Source of the DNA: Auanema rhodensis
Taxonomy: Eukaryota > Nematoda > Chromadorea > Rhabditida > Rhabditidae
Reading direction: 5' to 3'
Assembly: GCA_964057225.1 (NCBI GenBank)
Contig: OZ059895.1
Coordinates: 7,688,001-7,752,000, forward strand
Length of the DNA: 64,000 nt
The notes under the pieces were generated by a model. It saw nothing but the letters and a program-made list of their open reading frames with translations, did no database searches and was not told the DNA's origin. Positions 49,382-64,000 of this stretch are shown piece by piece (position 1 is the stretch's first letter; every line of letters begins with the position of its first letter). A program made the position numbers and the translations under genes.

Positions 49382-52300
49382 TTTTCTCTCTCTTCTCTCT
49401 CTCTTTCTTTTTATTTTTTGAATGCTAGGATGCGTTTTCGGTCTAGATTGCCTTCTATTCAGATATTTTACTTAGCCTTAAGCTAAAGAAAAGCCAAACC
49501 ACATGAGTGTGTTTGTGTCTCATCTTAGATGGAAGCTGGTCAGAATGTAGAACGGGCGCAGCTCTAGGAGCACTCTTTCGGAACAACCTATCGATCCAGT
49601 GTTCCAACTAACATACACACAAACACATACACAGCGTACGCCGTGCCATGCTTCTCTTCTCTTAATATAGTCACATTAACTCTCTTCCTGTTTATTATAA
49701 TCAATCCAAGTAATCATATACATATAATATTAATTATGAAACATATCTTTTCTTTTCTTTTTTTTTATTAATTTATAAAAATCATATTCAGCTTGTTTCA
49801 TAGATGAATTATTGCTTGTTCATGAATATTTAATTATTTTTCCTTGTTTTTCTTATTGATAATACCTCTATATATCAAAAAAGCAATACCTTCCACATCT
49901 TCCACGGTCCACAACATTTCCTTTTCATGCTCTTCAAGAAATTTATGATCGCCTTGCTACCATCAATCTCTCATATCAACATGTAACGGCCTATTTGCCT
50001 AGTACATCGTCATCGTGATGCCTTGTGCATCTAACTAGTTTCAGCCAACTGACATGGTTTTCTCGGCTAGTCGTTCAATTCAAACAGACTTTTTTTCCCT
50101 CCAACCAAAAAATCTTTTAAATTCTAATTTTACTAATCACGTGATGATGCGAAACAATTTTTTTTCAATGGTCAGGCTCGCAAATCGGTTGAGTCTTGTC
50201 TACTTCTCTCTCTCTCTCTCTCTCTCTCGCTTTCGCCCTCTCTTTCTCTCTCATTTCGTTATTCAACTGCATCGGTGCCACATATTATCTTTGAGATTGT
50301 GCTCTTAAACCGTATCACTTTTACTTTTTCATATCAGGTCAGGCCTTTAACCATACATAGTTTATAACATATAATTTACTTTCCATTTATGTGATTCGCT
50401 CTCTCTCTCTCTGTCTCTAGTTCACTCTCTCTATTTCTTTATCTTTTCTTTTTGAATATTTCCTTTTCACTCTATCTACTTCGATATTTCTTTGTTTTCC
50501 ATTCATCAATTCAGTCAGCTTTTTCGCAAACCATGTTATCATGTCTTTTCCTCATGCCCATTATATGGTTTCCCTTCTTTCTCTCAAGCTCATACTATCT
50601 TAAATTTTTTATCTCTAATTTCTCTTTATCTTCCACTGTATTGGTAGGTCTCTAACATATGAAATGTCTACTGTTGCTTCTACTATACCTCTTCATATCT
50701 GTTCCTCGTTTTGTTCAAAATATTCTTTTTTCCTGGTTTTAACGATCCTCGATATTTGTTGATTTTTGTCATTTTAATAATCATCCTGTTCCCCTGTGGC
50801 AATATTGAAGTTTGCTTATGCCAACATTCCATGCTCTTGCTCATTTCTTTTTCACTTTCTTCCTTCTTTTCTTCCTTCTTTTCTTCCTTCTTTTCTTCCT
50901 TCTACCTCCTCTTTTATCTCTCTCACACGTACTTAATACATTTTATATATTGTACTTCAAATGCTTATATTATTCTTCTGATTTTGTTAGCAAATTTTGT
51001 TGAATTTTCTGAACAGTAGGAGACAAAGTTTGTTCTTCCCTCCTCTTCCACTTTTTTTTATCATTTTTCATTGTTTTCTTCGCTTGTAACATCAAATTGC
51101 TATCGCTTCTTTTCTATTTTTTTAAAGTAAGTATTGATTTCAGCAATTATTAGGTTAAGCAATCTGATTATATTTTTGATCTCATAATCTAGTTCACTAA
51201 GCTAACTAGTTGTGATCTCAAGATTCTTGATATACCTTCTTATACATTTCTTCATCGCTTTTTTTTTATTTTAATGTCAACTCTACAGCCACTAATCATA
51301 CAGATGAATTGCGCTTTACTTACTATGGCAACGTAATACAACTAGCTAACTCGTAATTGCAATTATATTCATATAATCAGTATAATCTCAATAACCCCGG
51401 TTTCTTCAATACATTTACTGATTATATTCTTATTTTGAACATTTATTCGTTTCTTTTTAATTTGTTTGAACCGTTTCTTCTTTCTTTTCTTTTCTTCATT
51501 CAAATAATAATGATTTGATGTTTCCAAAATATTTCTTGTTAGTCTTCATGGAAATGTCGTTTCTATTATTATTATTTTTTGATTCATATAGTTGTATAGT
51601 TAATATAAACTATATATATATATATATATATATTTAATGAAACAACAAAGAAGCCTATTATTCATGCAAAGCTCAACTTGTACATTTGATTGTCCTCCTT
51701 TGTTTCATCCTTTGTCTTCCATCATGCCACCTGCAAGACCTTGTCATCATGTTGGTCCAAAAAAGGATTAACTCGTCTATCTTTCTCGTATGCAGGCACA
51801 CATAATCATATTTTTGATCAAAATTTTGTTTTCTAAAACAATAACTGAATAACAGCTGATTCATTTCTTGATTCCTCATTTTTCGGTTCAATTTTTAGTG
51901 AACAAACTAAATTCTTGTTTGCAAAGTGCATGAACAGCACTTGGAACGGCTAGTCGACCTTATAAAGCTTGTTTTGGATTAGAATCAGACACTCAGACAA
52001 TCGGACTAAAATGTGGAGGAGTGTGACTATGAACACTAAAACACAGATTGAGAACGAACAAGGGAGATAGATTGAAAGAGTATGATGATAGATGTATGAT
52101 GCAGAGTATGATGAGTTTGAGAGAGGGAGTTTGAGGGAGTTCGAGGGAGCGGGATTAGGTGATTCAATGTTGGCCTATCAATTCAACTAAACTCTAAATT
52201 TCGGAAATTGTTTTAAAAAAATAAACGATTTTTTTCAACTTATTGATTTTAGATTTTTTCGTATGAAAAGAGCATTTTGTTTCAATTATTTTAAACTAAA

Positions 52301-55300
52301 ATCACATGTTCATACTCGACGGTGTTGTATGATTGTAAAATGTGTGTACAATTTAGTGTTTTGAGCTTTTTCTGATTTTTTGTGCTTATTTAACGACTAC
52401 GGTTTGCTTTTAACATTGTCATCGTCTGATGATCACAATCTTTTCATCGTACTCAATATGTCTCTATTTATTCTTGGAGTCTGGTTAAATTGATCGCCGG
52501 TTGTGACAAAGCACTTCGATTCAGGGGAGAAAGAGATAGAGAGAAGAAGGAGTGAAGAGGACGCTCGGTGAGCAAGAAGGTTGTGAGGATAGCAGTAGCT
52601 GAGAGATAGCTTGATGTCAGTTCAAAATATCTATTTTCTCGATTTCGCGCTAAAGCGGAAATTTTCTGTGGAAGAGAGAAACATAGTAAGAGATAGAGAG
52701 ACATATAGAGAGAGAGAGACAAAGAGGGAGAGAGAGAGATAAAAATAGAGAGAGAAACAGAAAGAAAAATAGTGAGAGAACTATAGGTTCAGTAGGTCTA
52801 GCTACCGGCCTGTTTGGCTCACACAATTGTACTCTTGGTTCTAAATTCGGCCTCCTTGCCTAGCATTTTCACCTTTTTTTTATTTTTCTTTTGCGATGCT
52901 TTTTCGTGTCTATTCTTTTTTCGTTTTTCCTTTATCGATCTTCATCAATCTGTTTGATTGAACCGATTCATACAATGAACTTCTTCAAACTGAGACCATC
53001 TACATGTTTTGCCTCACAAGAGATTCTCTTTTTCTATTTTCATCTTATCACTTTTTATTCATTTAATTCTCAATTGACACATAGTACAAGCATCTTGTAT
53101 AATGATCAAATTACATTGAACCGTTTTCGTTTTTCCATTTTCATCCAGCTTCTTTCTTTTATTATAAATTAGCTTCTCATACATGTTGAGATGCGATAGT
53201 AGTTGCTGGATAGAATCTTTTCATTCTACCTCAATCCGTACTCATCTCTTCTTCACCTTTTAGTGTAGATGTCCTCTAATTTATGTCCTCTAATTTTAAT
53301 AATATAATAATATAAATTATTTTCTCTTCTTATCTCTGATCACATATTTTATATTTTCTCTCTTCCAAAGCAAATCTAGATTTTTAAAAAAATCAGCTGG
53401 TGATTCTTTCACAGCTCATGACTGACGTCATATCGCATCTATTTAATTATCAATATATATTATACCCATAATAATATTAAAAAATTGATAATTCTTAGCA
53501 ATTTTAGTATGAAACTTATCACATAGTTATCTATGTTGCTTATTTTATTAGTCCATATATGTTACGTATAGTTAAATATATGCTCATTGTTCAGAAACAA
53601 CGCTCACGGGACTCTAAGTCGGGCCAATCATCGCCCATGTCTCCCGTTGACTTCACAACAAGGTACAGCCTTTTATATTCAAATTAGCATCAGCTGTTGT
53701 TAATTGTATCTCATATCATTTTCACATATTTCTCTTCTAGTCCACCTCCAACGCCTCTCATATCATCTCTGAGTGGTCGTTCAGCTTCAGCTGGAAACTT
53801 CATGACAGCATCATCTCGTCCCTCGTCATCTATAGGTATACGAACATCACCCGATATCGGCTCTGTTGGAGCTACAGAAGATGTAGCATCACTGTCATCG
53901 TTAGAAGATCAGGTAATAACTATTCTCTTAGCCTCTTGCTACATCTTTTTCTTTTCTTATTCTCATATTCCCTTTACAGGAAGAAGTAATTTGCACATGT
54001 GAAAATCATTTTGGCAAGCAACTAGTGAATACCGTATTTCCATTATCAGCTCTTGAGCTTCGTCAGCTTGTATTCAATGATAGTCCATGGGTTACAAGAT
54101 TCAATGAAGTGCTTAAAAACAGTGGTAAGTTTATAAAACTGTAAATTATAATACTATACGTAAATAGTATATCAGATATATATTTAATATAAAAACGTTT
54201 AGGTTACCACTCATCAGAATGGGCTGTGGATAAGAACGGCCAGTTGAATCGTACATGTACTTATACCATGGCTTTGAATCATGCTATGGCACCAAAAAGT
54301 TGTGTTGTTACTGAAAATCAAGTCATTGAAAACATCAATGCATCTGATGCATCTCATGGTTTTGTTGTGAACAAGGAGACTCAAAATTCTGGTGTTCCGT
54401 ATGCAGATCATTTCACTGTTAAGGTACGGTATACGATAATGGTGTATTAGGTGGTTCAATTGAAATGTGGCACCCATCTATTTTTTTTTTTCAAAAATTT
54501 TAAAATTTAACAAACAAAAATAAAATAAAAGAATATATTTAAATGAATACAAAATAATATTTTTATTTAATCTCAGCTCATTCGTTTGAAAAGCTTGTTT
54601 GATTTTCCTCTTTCTCTGTCTTGTTAGTAATGGATGGATGTAGCTCATATGTTTCACGTCCTTCTTCTTCATTTTAAGAATTGTGTTTGCCATTGAAGCC
54701 AAAGAACAGCTCAGAAATAGAAGCATAGCGTCGTTGCATGACAACGCGCGCCCACACTGTTGTGCGAAAGCACAAGAGACGCTTCTGGAGTTAGATTGGG
54801 ACGTTTTTAGCATCCTCCCTATTATTCAGATCTAGCTCCAACAGATTTTCATCCGTTTAAATCCATGGAGCATAGTTTGAAGGGTCAAACCTTTAAAACA
54901 ATACACGAAAACATACGTGAACTTTACAAAGTTCACGTGAGTTTGTAAAGAAATATTGATATGTAACTTCTGGTTCACGTGAACTTTATATAGTTCACGT
55001 GAGCTAGAAGTTACAATGTCTCTTGACATGGTTCAATGAATAAATGAATTCTTTTGTTTAAAATATTATATAATATATATAATTTTGATATATATCTGAT
55101 CAAATATTTTTCAGTGTACATACTGCGTTACAAGAATTAATAAACGAGAATGTCGTTTGGTAGTACATGGAGGGATTATATATAAAAGAAACATTTGGAA
55201 TATTGTGAAAGGATATATTGAAAAGACAGCATATCAAGGATTGGATGATCATTATGCCATTTTAAAGAAGATGTTAACAGAAGAATGTCAAATACGCTTG

Positions 55301-55975
55301 AAAGAACGATCAAATGCCGCACGTGCACGTGATGATGCATCTGAAAATGAAAGGTAAAATTTTAGTTTTTTTTTTTTTAATAAAAAAAAGTTTAACATAT
55401 CATATATCATATTTATTATTTTCAGTCTATCATCATCGGTTGAAGATCCAACTACTGATTCTCCTGCAAAAGACTGTTATATTGGTAAATCTAAAAGTTC
55501 ACCACATCGCTTATCTAATCGAACTGCTTCACCTTGTAGAGAAGGTTAGCAGCATCATCATCCATTTTTAAATATTTTATTTTACAGAATCAATTACATC
55601 ATCAATAGCTATGACGGGTATGCAATCAACCAAACTAGCAACAATTCCTGATTATGGTCCATATATTCGTATTATTATTGGACTTCTAGCCGGCTTAGTA
55701 TTTTTACATATACTCTTAATTATACGTATTAGTTGGATTGAGCCGAATACCGGGCTACATGAAGAGATGTCTCAATTTATTAGAAGGTAAATTACATTTA
55801 TCATACAAATTAACTTTACTGATAATTTGATTATAGAATGTCATCACCGAGTTCTTTCAACGTCTTGCCTACAGCATCTAGCACCGATTCCAAAATGTTG
55901 GAATCCCTTCTTGATACAGTTAGTCAATTAGCAGCTGATCTTCAAAAATTGAAACAACAACGTGATGAGCTGTAA
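47763..55975 (+). CDS. gramd1: GRAMD1/Aster-type ER sterol-transfer protein, common exons
   Basis: Exons 47763-47957, 48138-48298, 48573-48751, 48913-49017, 49164-49208, 53595-53662, 53741-53912, 53980-54124, 54203-54423, 55115-55353, 55426-55544, 55588-55786 and 55837-55975 are all phase-consistent. The GRAM domain (48.2-49.0 kb) includes LLHPSYQDRNVQYRRLFGSL, ILCQGRMYISQRHVCFHANI and IFPNSIQFETKSGEKYFFAS. A Ser/Pro linker leads to the VASt/Aster sterol-binding domain (NTVFPLSALELRQLVFNDSP, WVTRFNEVLKNSGYHSSEWA, CTYTMALNHAMAPKSCVVTE, CVTRINKRECRLVVHGGIIY). Near the C-terminus is one membrane span (IIIGLLAGLVFLHILLIIRI), then a coiled coil (LESLLDTVSQLAADLQKLKQ). Known role: cholesterol transfer from plasma membrane to ER at contact sites. 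The intron 49,209-53,594 is 4.4 kb, unlike the short introns elsewhere. Confidence 0.9.
49330..49410. repeat. (CT)n microsatellite
   Basis: About 20 perfect CT units followed by TTCTCTCT and CTTTTT variants. Confidence 0.95.
49529..49567 (+). CDS. Candidate alternative last exon giving a GRAM-only isoform
   Basis: After an acceptor (GTCTCATCTTAG) twelve codons (MEAGQNVERAQL) run to TAG. The exon at 49,164-49,208 ends in phase 0, so joining it here stays in frame and yields a protein with GRAM but without VASt domain or membrane anchor. Twelve codons is short enough to be chance. Confidence 0.3.
   Translation: MEAGQNVERAQL
50858..50905. repeat. 12-bp tandem repeat TTTTCTTCCTTC
   Basis: Three and a half consecutive copies of the pyrimidine-only unit in the GRAMD1 intron. 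Confidence 0.85.
54922..54950. repeat. Hairpin with CACGTG core
   Basis: CTTTACAAA and TTTGTAAAG flank GTTCACGTGA, a perfect 9-bp stem around an E-box-like centre, within the mariner relic. Confidence 0.8.
54963..55014. repeat. Long near-perfect inverted repeat with two CACGTG boxes
   Basis: GTAACTTCT and AGAAGTTAC form the outer stem; GTTCACGTGAACT and AGTTCACGTGA form the inner stem around a TTATAT loop. It lies 13 bp after the smaller hairpin and shares its GTTCACGTGA core, so the two probably arose by local duplication and inversion of the relic. Confidence 0.85.
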
Positions 55976-56378
55976 GCTCACACGATTGAAGATTAGATAT
56001 GACGGGTATTCAGCAAGCTGCTGCGTCAGAATATCTGACGGTACACAGTCTCACGCATCATTGATTTTTTTTTAATTTTCCAAACCATACTGGCTAGATG
56101 CTTACACATACACATATATAACATAGTTATCCATTCTTCTCACAGTTATTTCTTTTACAAAACATTTTTGCTTCTATTCATTTTCTATATATATATATAT
56201 ATTTAGCTCACTTTGATATAAATTCACTTCATAGCTTAATTTTTTTTATTTTATTAACATTCCAATGTGTGTTTTATTTTTCTAAATCATCATATAGTAT
56301 AATTCATATGTTCCATTTTTATTATTATTTTATATATATTTTGTAATGGAAATATACAAAAATCTTGTTTTTTTATTC

Positions 56379-56412
<34 letters not shown>

Positions 56413-57982
56413 ATGTGTGGTTAAAACATGCATTTTGTTATATTATTATTATTTATTTTAGTTTAGTTATTCAGCTTAGTTTATTATACTATGCAAAGCC
56501 TGTAGAATATCGTCAAACATTGCCGATTCATGGATATTATCATTATATAAATATGTAGAAAAACAAAACAAAACAACAAAGATTTTGATTATTGTGATAA
56601 ACTTCTAAATTACAAAATCTTTTTCAATTTCTTTATATTTTTCTTTCTTTCACTTTATAAACAAATATATCCATATTTTGCTGGTATTTCCTTTTTTTTT
56701 TGTTAATTCATATATATGTATAGTATACAATTTATTGAAAATCTTTGTCTGTGTCCTTATCGTTGTACTGTAACTTGGTTACATATAAAATATTATTATA
56801 ATATTATGTTTTTTTATTTTAAAAATTAAATATTATCAAGTTTTTTTGATAGAAACTTTTTATAACTTTTATTACGTCAAATGTGCAAAATAATTTTAAA
56901 TTATTAATTATTTAAAGTGTTCTATATGAACGTATTGGACAGATGTATATAGCCTAATCTATTTTTTTAAATTAAAATAATAAAATGACGTCAATAATTC
57001 TATAATAAAACACATTTTTTATAATTTAAATTATTATAATAATTTATATTTTAATTTTTGAATAAAAACAATACTGAAAAAGGTTTCGTATTAAAAGTTA
57101 TAACATTATCTTAATTATGTGAATAATTAATTAAAATATTTAGAAAATAAATTGAATTATTCAATTTACAGAAGCTGTGTTAGTTTTCTAAATACAAATA
57201 TGATTCTCCAAACCGTATTGTTATTGCTCACCTGACCTCAATTCAATGAACTATTCTATTTGGGAATTGTTTCAATCAAACATAGAGAAATAACATTTCA
57301 ATAGTTTGGAATTTCTGAAGCTAGCTTTGATCAAAGTATAAGATGAAATACATAGATGAGGAATACCTGTGGTCAACAATTGTTAAAAAGAGATTAACTG
57401 TTGCAACTAAAGCAATAGGACATCATATTACTTTTTCTAATAAAAAACAAAAAAATAAAAAAGTGTTTGAAATAAAAATTTATTTGTTTCTTTCTGTGTA
57501 TAAACTGAAACAATGAACAAGCAGGTGCCGGCGTCAGGCACATATCAGACATTCTTTGACCCCCCGATCAAATGAATGAATTGAATATGTGACTTACTAA
57601 TACAAAAATTTAAATAAAAAAAAGGAAAAAAAAACATAAAAAGGGATAATAATGACAATAATATAGAATAGTTAAAACATCTAGTTCTATATTATTCTAA
57701 ATTATGTTCTTATATTTTGATTTTGGTTCGTATGAATATAAATATAATATATATATATACTATGTATATATATTATATATTATATCATATAGTAAAAGAT
57801 GATGATGACCTACACGTCGTTATTCTTATATATATAAGCTATAATATCTAATTTTGAATCAAATTATGTGGGTAAAGGTACATGAAATATGGCAGTTAAG
57901 GTGTGCAACAATTGAAAATCTTTTCATAGGATCAAAAATAATAAAAAGAAAAAGAAGAAAATATATTCAGTGCATAGAATAA
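55976..57982. other. AT-rich convergent intergenic region
   Basis: Holds the 3' untranslated regions of GRAMD1 (from the left) and unc-89 (from the right). TA tracts occur near 56,385-56,412 and 57,740-57,790. No coding segment is supported. Confidence 0.7.

Positions 57983-64000
<6,018 letters not shown>

Larger units (their letters stand above)
49209..53594 (+). other. 4.4-kb intron of GRAMD1, pyrimidine-rich
   Basis: Plus strand T/C-rich with several CT tracts and a 12-bp tandem near 50,860-50,905. It also contains an alternative terminal exon at 49,529. The region 51,900-52,800 is locally purine-rich, including a GA-rich tract near 52,690-52,770. No independent gene is supported. Confidence 0.6.
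54447..55020 (+). mobile_element. Mariner-family relic inside a GRAMD1 intron
   Basis: The intron between exons 54203-54423 and 55115-55353 contains a decayed mariner C-terminal half in plus orientation: LHDNARPH around 54,730, then after frameshifts HPPYYSDLAPTDFHPFKSME and HSLKGQTFKTIHENIREL. This includes the last aspartate of the D,D34D triad (DLAPTDFH). A sequence TTAGGTGGTTCAATTGAAAT preceded by TA at 54,445 looks like the 5' terminal repeat. No matching 3' repeat was found, and the N-terminal part is missing. Same orientation as the host gene; dead copy. Confidence 0.75.

Noticed and set aside
50858-50905. Regular short repeats considered as a CRISPR-like array
   Set aside because: Direct 12-bp pyrimidine tandem without spacers in a eukaryotic intron.

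Overview
The window is animal nuclear DNA, AT-rich, most likely from a nematode. Evidence for this: many introns of only 40-60 bp; splice acceptors placed directly before start codons (spliced-leader style); a TTBK-like casein kinase 1 and paired small secreted Ly6-like proteins of nematode type; and an UNC-89/obscurin C-terminus. The lineage cannot be fixed from the sequence. Acinus, TBCCD1 and rather loose splice acceptors argue against assuming a close relative of Caenorhabditis.

Layout. 1-14,150 is gene-poor, with microsatellites and long intron-like DNA. It holds one convincing first coding exon on the minus strand (8,132-8,204), a few weaker orphan exons and a broken, internally deleted mariner transposase (10,829-11,154). 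14,170-35,759 is gene-dense: RING/B-box protein (+), ZHP-3/RNF212-like meiotic RING protein (-), a single-pass membrane protein with eight DPNYQT repeats (-), two convergent Ly6-like genes (+ and -), then a minus-strand run of casein kinase 1, cyclophilin PPIL3 and the mitochondrial ribosome assembly factor MALSU1, a plus-strand run of CHMP1, ETF-beta, TBCCD1 and acinus, and RAD54 (-) divergent from SNX3 (+). 36,000-55,975 is a long-intron gene for a GRAMD1/Aster sterol-transfer protein (+) with at least three alternative 5' ends and a second mariner relic in one intron. 57,983-64,000 is the 3' part of unc-89 (-), open at the right edge.

Working together. The two same-strand runs have short spacers and acceptors next to start codons, as in nematode operons. 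PPIL3 and MALSU1 are so close that the MALSU1 start is unresolved. ZHP-3-like and RAD54 are both meiotic recombination factors but lie about 15 kb apart. In long introns the sense strand is strongly pyrimidine-rich; by that rule the purine-rich plus strand of 1-8 kb fits introns of a minus-strand gene starting at 8,204.

Exon models come from reading frames, splice sites and phase agreement by eye. Family names rest on recognised motifs and not on a search.
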